Shown here: positions 46,931 to 54,562 of the stretch, one piece after another
Layout: every line of letters begins with the position of its first letter
Position numbering within the stretch: the first letter of the stretch is position 1
From: UBA1858 sp965262455
Lineage (GTDB): Bacteria; Pseudomonadota; Gammaproteobacteria; UBA4575
Assembly: GCA_965262455.1 (NCBI GenBank)
Contig: CBDHFH010000008.1
Coordinates: 682,001 to 746,000, forward strand
Direction: 5' to 3'
Length of the DNA stretch: 64,000 bases
The notes under the pieces: model-generated
Database searches by the model: none
What the model saw: only the letters and a program-made list of their open reading frames with translations
What the model was told of the DNA's origin: nothing
Program-made: the position numbers and the translations under genes

Positions 46931-47041
46931 AATCTATAAAATAAGGATTGTTTTATGTGTGAACATGGATGTTCACGTTCTTGATTTATTTAATTATGTG
47001 TATTGGGCGCTAAAAAAGTCATTAATAAATTAAACAACCTT

Positions 47042-47386
47042 TTAGGGAATGATTGCTAGTCGAACTTTGATATTCTCGCTGTCAGCCTCTAAGGTTTTAT
47101 TCAAACAATCTTCAAGCTCTGCAATCAACTCAGCATTACCGTCTGGCTTTATGGCTTCTATAAGTGAGCCAAGTACTACCTCTACATCTTGAGGAATTAC
47201 ATAATTAGGTTCAGCCTCTACGCCGTATTCCTCCGATAAAATTGAATGATCATAAAATTCACTTATTCTATTAATACCTAATTCATCAGCTAAAGACTCA
47301 AGATATTTTTCATGCGAGAGAACAAGTGAATGATCCCATTCATCCTCATCTCTTTTCTCATTTAAAACCCAAAGTGTATTTCCCAT
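47042..47386 (-). CDS. Hypothetical acidic protein, immunity-protein-like size
   Basis: 114 aa, soluble, acidic: MGNTLWVLNEKRDEDEWDHS, HEKYLESLADELGINRISEF, DVEVVLGSLIEAIKP, ending IKVRLAIIP. It resembles small immunity-type proteins in size and charge, but no toxin gene is adjacent, so I leave the role open. Ribosome binding site weak. Confidence 0.5.
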   Translation of the reverse strand: MGNTLWVLNEKRDEDEWDHSLVLSHEKYLESLADELGINRISEFYDHSILSEEYGVEAEPNYVIPQDVEVVLGSLIEAIKPDGNAELIAELEDCLNKTLEADSENIKVRLAIIP

Positions 47387-47437
47387 ATTAATTAACTTGC
47401 TTAAATGAGTGAAGGCACAAAGTGTTAGTTATAAAGA

Positions 47438-47463
47438 ACACTTTCGTTGCAAAAGCGGTCATT
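47438..47463. repeat. Palindromic intergenic repeat, copy 2 (degenerate)
   Basis: AACACTTTCGTTGCAAAAGCGGTCAT; right arm intact, left arm diverged. Immediately 3' of the DUF1428 gene. Confidence 0.5.
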
Positions 47464-47830
47464 CCTTTTGCAAATCAACCATGACATCAAACCCACCCAT
47501 AATCATTCTATTGATTTCAAATGGCATATTATTTTCATCGCAGCTTTCTTTCATGCGTGGGTCTTGAAATACTTTTTGATTGACTTCATCACGATGTTCT
47601 CTTGATTTATAAACCACGAATGCAAATATTACGGTTTCACCTTCTGATGAATTGGCTGCTTTGCGGAATGCGCCATTAGACATTTCTGAATCAATATCAT
47701 CGGCGATGCATTCTTTGTAAGCTAAAGCACCATGTTCTATCCAGATTGGGCCCATTTTCTCCGCCAATTCTTTATATGCATCAATATTTGATTCAGATAT
47801 TGGAATTACATAACCATCGACATAACTCAT
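47459..47830 (-). CDS. DUF1428 family protein (dimeric alpha-beta barrel)
   Basis: 123 aa. Pattern of the family: MSYVDGYVIPISESNIDAYK, EHGALAYKECIADDI, ETVIFAFVVYKSREHRDEVN and MPFEINRMIMGGFDVMVD. Soluble, stress- or detoxification-type fold, no assigned reaction. Flanked by palindromic repeats on both sides. Confidence 0.93.
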   Translation of the reverse strand: MSYVDGYVIPISESNIDAYKELAEKMGPIWIEHGALAYKECIADDIDSEMSNGAFRKAANSSEGETVIFAFVVYKSREHRDEVNQKVFQDPRMKESCDENNMPFEINRMIMGGFDVMVDLQKE

Positions 47831-47867
47831 TTCATAGCTCCAAAAATATATATCATTGTATGATTAC

Positions 47868-47897
47868 ATGACTTCTTTTGCGTCATAAGCGGACACT
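47868..47897. repeat. Palindromic intergenic repeat, copy 3
   Basis: ATGACTTCTTTTGCGTCA... AAGCGGACACT with a diverged left arm, upstream of DUF1428. The rest of 47831-48185 holds no gene. Confidence 0.5.
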
Positions 47898-48185
47898 CAA
47901 ATTTTGGCGTAACAAAAACTAAAGTACCTATACAATAGTTCCTTTTTAACATAATTACTATTTACGCGTGAATTCAAAAAGACATTTCTTTTATTCTTTT
48001 AAGCACTGCATAATTTTGAAGTGATGTTAGCCAGAAATTTCATGAATAAAGAAGCTTCATCACTGCTCCAGAAGTCTACATAGATCAAAATAAATTGATG
48101 CAGAAATCTGGTAGAAAGAGTGGATCATCTCGAATGAGATATCAATAAACTACTGATGATAACTTTTATAACTATGTGAATTTAT

Positions 48186-48240
48186 TGGTGCCCGGGGCCG
48201 GAGTCGAACCGGCACGCCCGTGAAGGCGAGGGATTTTAAG
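48186..48240 (-). repeat. 3' fragment of tRNA-Leu(UAA), outermost left attachment site
   Basis: On the minus strand this is the anticodon loop (CTTAAAA), anticodon 3' stem, variable arm, T arm (GGTTCGACTCC) and acceptor 3' strand with CCA of tRNA-Leu(UAA). The 5' half is missing: sequence diverges right after the loop. One base differs from the copy at 49760 (G for A in the acceptor stem). It is best read as a displaced 3' end left by integration, not a functional tRNA. Confidence 0.88.
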
Positions 48241-48321
48241 TTACTGGTACACCCCCTCACCTTCTTAATTTTCAATCACTTATCGTTATTTAACTCCATT
48301 ATTCGTCATTATTTATCGTTA

Positions 48322-48343
48322 AAACCCCGGCAAACAGCCCGGC
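48322..48343. repeat. Arm-site-like repeat, left end of element A
   Basis: AAACCCCGGCAAACAG then CCCGGC: two CCCGGC boxes 12 bp apart, 82 bp inside the left tRNA fragment. The following bases also resemble the right-hand copy. Arm-type integrase sites are usually short direct repeats in this position. Confidence 0.5.
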
Positions 48344-48434
48344 AGGATTCTGATGAAAGGTCAAATTTATTGGCCACCATATTGGCTCTACATCCTGGAT
48401 TATCAAATTCCCACTCACTTTAAGAACTACTCAG

Positions 48435-49466
48435 CTAATGTGATTTGGCGCGCGATATCATTTTTTTAACTTCTTTATTACAGTTTATAGCTGTAATGTT
48501 TATTTCTTTATGCGTTTCAGAAAAAACTCTAAAAATTTCATCGGCAAATGCCTGACCTATTTTATTAACGCCTTCAAAATTTAAAACAACTGTTTTAAAT
48601 CTTTTAAGTCTATGAAGTACTCTCTTCGCTTGTGATCGTGATACTAAAACTTGATCTTCTTGTTGAGCCAATATAACCGGAATAATAGTTTTATCGAATT
48701 GGTACTCTTCTCCTGTTGCATACTCATTAAATACGTCTGATAGTTTTCTTTTAGTATCTTTATATAGTTTCATGATAACTATAGTGCCATCTTCTCTTTT
48801 CATTTTTCCCTCAAACAAGTGATCGTATTTATCATGATCTTCATGGCTAAATATCAGTCCCCTTGAGCCTATAATGAACTCATCAAATGCTCTTGATGTA
48901 AAAAAAATCCCCTCTCCTGTGTGTTTTGAAGGATCAGTTGTCAACTTACCTTTTGCTAGTTCTAAGATAGCTTCCTTTTCATAGTCCAATCCTAATTCGT
49001 CTTTAATTTTTTTAAATATTCCTATTCCATAGTCTACTATTGATATTCTTAGCCATATCGCTGTTTCACTTACGTCAATACCAACTATTGCTGCACCAGA
49101 ATGATCAATCGCATTATTTAAGATTTCCGTAAAACCGTAATGAAGTATATCTGTTTGATCTTCATCATATTCAGAAAGTAAATTTGAAATATCTTTTTGC
49201 CAAACTATATGCTCTTTAAGATTCTGAATATCTTTGTAGTTATCTATAAACAGATTATTTTCCTTTAGAAAATATTCCTTATTTCTAGTAGACCCAGTTG
49301 CTATCAATTTTTCATCATCTATAAGCGCCCTTAAATGTCTATTAGTAGCTTGTCTAGATATTCCAAATTCATCACATGTAAATGCAGTAATATCGTTCGC
49401 GTGCATTTCAACATTTGACAGAATAAATTTTCTAATTTCTTTTGTAATACCTCTGGTAGCAACCAC
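48435..49466 (-). CDS. HTH - GHKL ATPase - DUF4325 (STAS-like) regulator
   Basis: 343 aa, GTG start with AGGTGA upstream. Residues about 1-65: winged HTH (CDEFGISRQATNRHLRALID). About 95-220: GHKL ATPase with N box FTEILNNAIDHSGAA, G1 box DYGIGIF and G2 region TGEGIFFTSRAFDEF. About 250-330: DUF4325, with VVLNFEGVNKIGQAFADEIF. The layout recalls an anti-sigma-type kinase joined to DNA-binding and STAS-like modules, so it may bind DNA in an ATP-dependent way. It is the only gene of element A, and six TTGACAA boxes lie just upstream, implying autoregulation. Confidence 0.85.
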   Translation of the reverse strand: MVATRGITKEIRKFILSNVEMHANDITAFTCDEFGISRQATNRHLRALIDDEKLIATGSTRNKEYFLKENNLFIDNYKDIQNLKEHIVWQKDISNLLSEYDEDQTDILHYGFTEILNNAIDHSGAAIVGIDVSETAIWLRISIVDYGIGIFKKIKDELGLDYEKEAILELAKGKLTTDPSKHTGEGIFFTSRAFDEFIIGSRGLIFSHEDHDKYDHLFEGKMKREDGTIVIMKLYKDTKRKLSDVFNEYATGEEYQFDKTIIPVILAQQEDQVLVSRSQAKRVLHRLKRFKTVVLNFEGVNKIGQAFADEIFRVFSETHKEINITAINCNKEVKKMISRAKSH

Positions 49467-49493
49467 TAAATCACCTATTTTTTCCTCAAATAT

Positions 49494-49610
49494 TTGTCAA
49501 CTTAAGACCGGGATATTGTCAACTTAAGGTTGAAATATTGTCAACCTAAGACCGGGATATTGTCAACCTAAGACCGGGATATTGTCAACTTAAGGTCGAA
49601 ATATTGTCAA
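49494..49610 (-). promoter_or_regulatory. Tandem array: six TTGACAA boxes at exact 22-bp spacing
   Basis: On the minus strand TTGACAA occurs at 49610, 49588, 49566, 49544, 49522 and 49500 (first bases), each 22 bp apart. Between them the spacer alternates between ATATCCCGGTCTTA(A/G)G and ATATTTC(A/G)ACCTTAAG. The array ends 28 bp before the GTG start of the regulator. Spacing of two helical turns puts all boxes on one face of the DNA. Confidence 0.8.
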
Positions 49611-49668
49611 TATAAAGTTATTAAACACGGTAATGAGCGAGGATTTGGTATAAGATCAAATCTAATGA

Positions 49669-49690
49669 AACCCCGGCAAAAATCCCGGCG
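49669..49690. repeat. Arm-site-like repeat, right end of element A
   Basis: AAACCCCGGCAAAAAT then CCCGGC, matching the copy at 48322-48343 in 20 of 22 bases. It lies 70 bp left of the second tRNA-Leu fragment. Confidence 0.5.
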
Positions 49691-49759
49691 AAGATTTTAT
49701 GAGCGATAAAAGAAGATCGATACTTATTAGGAAAGTATCGATAAGTCTTTGATAATAAA

Positions 49760-49814
49760 TGGTGCCCGAGGCCGGAGTCGAACCGGCACGCCCGTGAAGG
49801 CGAGGGATTTTAAG
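49760..49814 (-). repeat. 3' fragment of tRNA-Leu(UAA), second attachment site
   Basis: The same 55-bp tRNA 3' segment as at 48186, 54/55 identical, with the consensus acceptor stem. Again no 5' half: the next bases form AGCTATATAGCT. It marks the end of element A and the start of the next element. Confidence 0.88.
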
Positions 49815-50011
49815 AGCTATATAGCTCCACTTTTAACTTACAAGAAGTGCTTATAAATTCCTTTTACTTACTGAATTTTATAGCTTTTTTATCTAAGGTC
49901 AAGAATTGAATGTAAGGCAATGGAAGTGAAAGTAACATCAAATATGTTACTTTTTTTGTTACCAATTAGCGCTAGCAGATTAAGTTTGCTTGAAATTATA
50001 GGTCTTAATTT

Positions 50012-50041
50012 AATGACTGCTTTCGGCGCAAAAGCGGTCAT
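50012..50041. repeat. Palindromic intergenic repeat, copy 4
   Basis: AATGACTGCTTTCGGCGCAA then AAGCGGTCAT. Near-perfect arms, 11 bp from the encapsulated-ferritin stop codon. Confidence 0.75.
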
Positions 50042-50052
50042 ACACCTTATAG

Positions 50053-50340
50053 TCATTTATGAGCAATTGGTTTTTCAGTAAACAGATAATCCTTTAACTC
50101 TTTATCAAAGGTTGGATCCTGACGGCGAATCCATTCTAGAATCATAGATGCATGTTCTTTCTCTTCGTCTCTATTATGAGCAAGGATGGCTTTTAATTCT
50201 TCGTCAGTGCATGTGTCTACTCGTTGGTTATACCAATCAACAGCCTCTAGTTCTTCCATGAGTGATGTAATGGCTCTGTGCATATCCTTGGTTTCATCTG
50301 AGAGAAGTTCAATTTGTTCATGGTAGCCTTCGTTTGCCAT
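50053..50340 (-). CDS. Encapsulated ferritin-like protein (EncFtn type), no encapsulin nearby
   Basis: 95 aa, two helices. Matches EncFtn closely: HRAITSLMEELEAVDWYNQR and ILAHNRDEEKEHASM, with E30, E60 and H63 at the positions of the Fe ligands E32, E62 and H65 of the Rhodospirillum protein, and the W-Y pair kept. EncFtn oxidises Fe(II) inside an encapsulin shell. Here the chain stops at FTEKPIAHK, with no C-terminal encapsulin-targeting extension, and no encapsulin gene is visible in 64 kb. A VIT-type metal transporter lies about 1.2 kb away. Start follows a strong GGAGAGGCTG. Confidence 0.88.
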   Translation of the reverse strand: MANEGYHEQIELLSDETKDMHRAITSLMEELEAVDWYNQRVDTCTDEELKAILAHNRDEEKEHASMILEWIRRQDPTFDKELKDYLFTEKPIAHK

Positions 50341-50666
50341 CAGCCTCTCCTTGTAATTTTAGTTAGGTAACATGTTATTAATTTCATTAACTCGCCAGTT
50401 ATTTAGGTTGAAAGATTTACATTTAAAGTACGGTCGGTCCACACCCTAAAGTATTAAATATAATGATATAGGCCCAATGCGGTTCCTACTATTACTCGAT
50501 TTAATAATGTAGAACTGATCTACATCAAAAGATTTAGACTCATTCTATATTAGAATATGCTTATATATTGAAGTTTTTGGTTTTATTTAAGTGTATGAAT
50601 TATCAACCAATTTAAGAAGCTGAAAACAACAATTAGTTTAAATATACACAACTTTGGAGAACGACG

Positions 50667-50975
50667 ATGAAATTTAAAAATATAGAAGACGTATGTAGGC
50701 ATTTAATGGAGAAAGCTAAATCATCAAATTTTCTGCAGCACTCTGTGGATGAAGTAGAGCATGAGGCTAATAAATTTGTTGAGGAGTTTTCAAAAGAGCA
50801 TGACATGCATTCACATACAATTTCACCTTACAGATGGTACTTTCAATCTAAAAAACACATGTTTGAAGATGGTGTCATTGAGTTGCAATGCGATTCTAAA
50901 TTTAAAAAAACAAATGGCGGCTGTACTTTTATGTTTGTCGATGTATCTGATTCAAAACTAACTAAAGCAAGCTAA
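50667..50975 (+). CDS. Hypothetical protein next to DsrE
   Basis: 102 aa, soluble, His/Cys-containing (KEHDMHSHTISPYRWYFQSK, LQCDSKFKKTNGGCTFMF). TTGGAGAACGACG precedes the ATG. It lies 20 bp upstream of the DsrE gene and is probably cotranscribed. Not recognised. Confidence 0.55.
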   Translation: MKFKNIEDVCRHLMEKAKSSNFLQHSVDEVEHEANKFVEEFSKEHDMHSHTISPYRWYFQSKKHMFEDGVIELQCDSKFKKTNGGCTFMFVDVSDSKLTKAS

Positions 50976-50995
50976 ATAAATATCAGGAGATTTTT

Positions 50996-51427
50996 ATGAA
51001 AAAATTATTAGCGACATTAACGATTGTTTTAATTTCAATTTTTGGCAGTGTAAATGCTTCGGATCATAATGATGAACAAAACGTTGTCATCCACTTAAGT
51101 AATTACACAAATGACCTGCATTCAGTAAACATGGCCTTAAAGCTTGGACATATGCTCTCTGAGGCTGGATCGTCAGTCACTTTATTTGTTGATTTAGAGG
51201 GTGTTAGATTAGTCGATAAGCACCAGCCACAAAACTTAACATGGGGTGCTGGAGAGTCTATTGAAACATTATACAATCAATTTATTAGTGCAGGTGGTAG
51301 CGTTTTAGTATGCCCACATTGTGCTAAAGCAGCAGGTGTCACAGAAGTAAGAAAAGGTGCTGTAATCGCAGATAAAGATAGTTTAATGAAAGCGATAACT
51401 TCTGCCGACAAAATATTAGACTACTAA
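50996..51427 (+). CDS. Periplasmic DsrE-family protein
   Basis: 143 aa. Signal peptide KKLLATLTIVLISIFGSVNA, then the DsrE fold: VVIHLSNYTNDLHSVNMALK, VTLFVDLEGVRL, SVLVCPHCAKAAGV with two Cys (CPHC), DKDSLMKAI. DsrE-like proteins relay sulfur or act on thiols. The CPHC motif in a periplasmic version suggests redox activity. GGAGATTTTT precedes the ATG. Confidence 0.85.
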   Translation: MKKLLATLTIVLISIFGSVNASDHNDEQNVVIHLSNYTNDLHSVNMALKLGHMLSEAGSSVTLFVDLEGVRLVDKHQPQNLTWGAGESIETLYNQFISAGGSVLVCPHCAKAAGVTEVRKGAVIADKDSLMKAITSADKILDY

Positions 51428-51572
51428 TCAGTTCATCAAAAATACATGGAAGCATATTGCATCAAGGACGATGCAATATGAAATACTCAGCGTCGATTTA
51501 CGGCCAATAGCGATAATTCGACAATCGAAAACTTAAAGCATATTCATCTTGCCTGCCCGAAATATCACTCTA

Positions 51573-52262
51573 TCAAAACCCTTTCTCAAATATTTTCCCT
51601 GCCACTGCAGTTAGTGCCATTGCCATTGCGCCCCAAAAACAGACTCTTGTGGCACCTTTAAATTTTGACGAACCCCCAGTTCGTGCAGCAACTCCACCTA
51701 GAATCATAAGGAAAACTAGAGATAGACCAGCTACAAACGGTATAAGTTGTTTACCTGCGATTAAACAAGCTGTCAGTAATGGCAGTGCTGCTCCAATAGC
51801 AAATGCGCCTCCAGAAGAAAATGCTGCTTGAACAGGTTGCGGAGTGACACTATCAGATATACCTATATCGTCCCTAGCATGTGCACTAAGAGCGTCGTGT
51901 GCCATTAGCTGATCTGCAACCTTCCAAGCTAATTGTGACTCTAATCCTCTGTCTTTATATTTTTTTGCAAGTTCCTCTTTTTCAAGCTCAAAGTTGTCAT
52001 CTAAAGACATTTGTTCAATCGCTAGATCTGCCTTTTCCGTATCCAATTGAGAACTAACAGACACGTACTCTCCAGCCGCCATAGACATTGCTCCCGAGAC
52101 TAATCCTGCAACTCCAGCAAGAAGAATATTCTCATGAGTAGCGCCTGCAGCAGCAACCCCTATTAGGAGACTTGACGTGGAGACAATCCCATCATTTGCA
52201 CCCATAACGGAAGCACGTAACCAACCTATGCGATGTGATCTGTGAATATGTGGGTAGACCAT
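51573..52262 (-). CDS. VIT1/CCC1 family Fe/Mn transporter
   Basis: 229 aa, five membrane segments. VIT markers: RSHRIGWLRASVMGANDGIVSTSSLLIG, GAMSMAAGEYVSVSSQLDTEKADL, then a cytoplasmic acidic helical metal-binding domain and ATPQPVQAAF-type helix region before the last three helices. Family members move Fe(II) or Mn(II) out of the cytosol or into vacuoles. It is close to an EncFtn-like gene, pointing to iron storage or detoxification, though the strands and gaps do not make one operon. Confidence 0.92.
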   Translation of the reverse strand: MVYPHIHRSHRIGWLRASVMGANDGIVSTSSLLIGVAAAGATHENILLAGVAGLVSGAMSMAAGEYVSVSSQLDTEKADLAIEQMSLDDNFELEKEELAKKYKDRGLESQLAWKVADQLMAHDALSAHARDDIGISDSVTPQPVQAAFSSGGAFAIGAALPLLTACLIAGKQLIPFVAGLSLVFLMILGGVAARTGGSSKFKGATRVCFWGAMAMALTAVAGKIFEKGF

Positions 52263-52340
52263 GTATTACCTCATTAAGAATTACCACTCATAGTGTGGAT
52301 ACAGTATAAATAATTATTAAATGGATACTAAGTTAGTAGG

Positions 52341-52370
52341 AATGACCGCTTTGGGTCGCAAGCGGACACT
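52341..52370. repeat. Palindromic intergenic repeat, copy 5
   Basis: AATGACCGCTTTGGGTCGCA then AGCGGACACT. The left arm is intact, and the loop is GGGTCG. Confidence 0.75.
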
Positions 52371-52387
52371 TAGGAATAGCAGCAGAT

Positions 52388-52567
52388 TTATTCTTCAGGG
52401 AATCTCCACTGAAATACAATTACGCCCTTTAAATCATCGCCATATTCTTCTTTTATAAGCTCCATCTCCTGCTGGCTGGTAGCAAATAGCAATTTGGGCC
52501 GGTCATCATTAAATCTCATGGCTTTCTTAATTCTATTTATTTCTGATCTTAATCCACTTTGATTCAT
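52388..52567 (-). CDS. Small hypothetical protein, 59 aa
   Basis: MNQSGLRSEINRIKKAMRFN ... LLFATSQQEMELIKEEYG ... VFQWRFPEE. It starts 10 bp after the stop of the 73-aa gene on the same strand, so a two-gene transcript is likely. Not recognised; looks like genes of integrative elements. Confidence 0.5.
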   Translation of the reverse strand: MNQSGLRSEINRIKKAMRFNDDRPKLLFATSQQEMELIKEEYGDDLKGVIVFQWRFPEE

Positions 52568-52577
52568 AAAAGCATAT

Positions 52578-52799
52578 TTATTTGAAGCCGCGATCGTGTA
52601 ATGCCTCTTTTATTAGACGTATCTCAGACTCTAGTTCAGATTCTCTTAGCGCACCCATGATGATATTGAGAACATTTGCAAAACGAGAACAGTCTTGAGT
52701 AGTGATCTGCCCTCGCCTAGCCTCGAAATAAATTTTGTTTAGCTCACGTGTTACGTCCGTAGAATTTTTCATGTGACGCGCGTTCTTTGGGGGTGCCAT
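52578..52799 (-). CDS. Small hypothetical protein, 73 aa
   Basis: Helical and charged: NSTDVTRELNKIYFEARRGQ, ITTQDCSRFANVLNIIMGAL, ESEIRLIKEALHDRGFK. It may start at either MAPPKNARHMKNS methionine. Not recognised. Forms a pair with the downstream 59-aa gene. Confidence 0.55.
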   Translation of the reverse strand: MAPPKNARHMKNSTDVTRELNKIYFEARRGQITTQDCSRFANVLNIIMGALRESELESEIRLIKEALHDRGFK

Positions 52800-53006
52800 A
52801 ACTAACTTCTTGTTTCGTATTCAGTAATTTAAATTTTGCTAGTGTATTTTAGCCCTTTTTAATTAAGCGATGGAAATTCAATCCACTGTAAATTTTACTA
52901 TTTAGTAACATTATTTATAACAAATTACAATTATTGACATGAAGTAACTAAGATCTACTATAGTTGATTAGATAATACGAGTTTTTATAGCTACTGATAT
53001 GTATCA

Positions 53007-54376
53007 ATGAATAATTTGATGGAATCCTCCAAACTTAACAAAAATAAAAATACTCTGGTGAGCAAAATGAAAAAGAATAGAAATAAGTTACTTTTCCTTA
53101 GATCAAAACTCACAACAATTATTGTATCAATTTTTTTATTTAGCTCATGCAACACTACTCCAGTAAAGCAAGTAGAAGTAAAAACACCACTTCAAATAAC
53201 TGACAAGGCGGTCGTTAAGCCTGTTGCAATTACCAAAGTAGTTGCAAAAATGCGACGGGGCACAGAAATTGGAACATTAGCTACGGGATGGCTCTGTTTA
53301 GCAGACAACAAGGTACACTGGAAAAGTGGTGGCCAAGTTAATCTTTCGAGTGAAGAATTGGTAGATGTATTTAGAGAAGAATTAGAAGCGAATGGTTGGC
53401 CTGTTGTTGGTTCTACAGAGGATCTATTCACTGGTTATGATGTATCTGAAGCCGAACTATTAATCGCAGCAAAATTAAGCTCAATTGAAACGAATATATG
53501 CTATGTAAATGCAGGATTGGGCGATTGGACAAACGCAAAGGGCGAAATGAGCCTAGATGTTGAATGGCAAATTTATAATCCAGCAAGAAAAGAAATTATA
53601 GGCGAAGTAACAACGGAAGGTTCTGCAAAACTCGACAAAAGTAAACCTGATGCTGCATATGAATTAATGAATCAATCATTTGCTATTGCCATAAATAACT
53701 TATTGGCCTCCCCCAAGTTTATTGAGAATGTCAAAACGAAGTAATAAGTTAGCGACTGCCCCTTATTATGAATCAACTAAAACTATAAAGAATGATTTAA
53801 TTAGATATCAATCATTACAACAAGCACTTGATGCTGCAATTGTATCTACGGTAACAGTTAGAACTGCTGCAGGACATGGCTCTGGTTTTGCTATTGGGGA
53901 TGGTAGCCTAGTTATTACAAACTCACATGTTGTTGGTGATGCTAAAAACGTCACTTTGGTTTCTTCAGGCAAAGTAGAATTACCAGGCAAAGTCACGATG
54001 AAAGATAAAGGCAGAGATGTTGCCTTGATTGAAGTCAAAGGCATAAGACTACCTTCATTACACATCGATTCTAAAACACCAAAAACTGCCGAACCTGTAT
54101 ATGCAGTAGGTTCGCCTTTAGATGAGGAACTAGCTGGAAGTGTAACGAACGGAATTGTAAGTGCAATCAGGACTTTTGAAGGATATAAATGGATTCAAGC
54201 GGATGTCGCAATAAAACCCTGGAAATAGTGGCGGACCATTATTAAACGCTAATGGCCACGTAATTGGAATATCAACAGCTGGGTTTCAACCAGCTGGCTC
54301 TCAAGTTGGATTGAACCTATTTATTCCAATTCAAGAGGCTGTAGATTATTTGGGCATGACGTTAGAAGATTATTAA
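53007..54376 (+). pseudogene. Lipoprotein-trypsin-like protease gene split by two +1 frameshifts
   Basis: Three frames join into one product. 53007-53744: N-terminal part with a lipobox-like SSCN after FLFS, and a repeat-free domain (RRGTEIGTLATGWLCLAD). Removing one A at about 53737 gives FIENVKRSNKLATAP, leading into an S1C/HtrA-like protease (53722-54228: GHGSGFAIGDGSLVITNSHV with His, KGRDVALIEVK with Asp). Removing one A from the AAAA before CCC at about 54210 restores INPGNSGGP with the catalytic Ser, and the frame then ends LEDY at 54376. As written the fragments lack the catalytic Ser. Confidence 0.7.
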
Positions 54377-54516
54377 TCCAATTTTTACATGATTAAGATT
54401 AATCTAGCTGTCAGTGGACGGTCCATCCGTTGTCAATCATTAAAGAAATAACACCCCTGCTCTTCTTATTTACTCCTAAAATGATTTTAGTAACAAAATA
54501 AGTAACTGCTAGAAAT

Positions 54517-54547
54517 AATGTCTGCTTACGGCGCAAAAGCAGTCATT
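54517..54547. repeat. Palindromic intergenic repeat, copy 6
   Basis: AATGTCTGCTTACGGCGCAA then AAGCAGTCATT. Arms TGCTTA/AAGCA with compensating T-A changes, after the split protease gene. Confidence 0.75.
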
Positions 54548-54562
54548 AACAAAATGCTTTCT

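Larger units (their letters stand above)
48241..49759. mobile_element. Candidate 1.52-kb single-gene integrative element (element A)
   Basis: Bounded by two tRNA-Leu 3' fragments in the same orientation. It carries a 22-bp CCCGGC-N6-CCCGGC motif near each end (48322 and 49669, 20 of 22 bases equal), one regulator gene and its 22-bp repeat array. No integrase inside, so it would depend on one in trans, for example that at 63352-64000. Confidence 0.6.

Noticed and set aside
48220..48423. 67-codon plus-strand frame at the left tRNA fragment
   Set aside because: Runs through the tRNA fragment and the arm-like repeat. It reads KPRQTARQ in the repeat, which looked like an integrase end, but no other integrase motif is present.
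49494..49610. CRISPR array
   Set aside because: Repeats are contiguous 22-bp units without unique spacers and there are no cas genes.
48186..49814. Functional tRNA-Leu genes
   Set aside because: Only the 3' part from the anticodon loop to CCA is present at either site; no 5' half follows within the next 60 bp.
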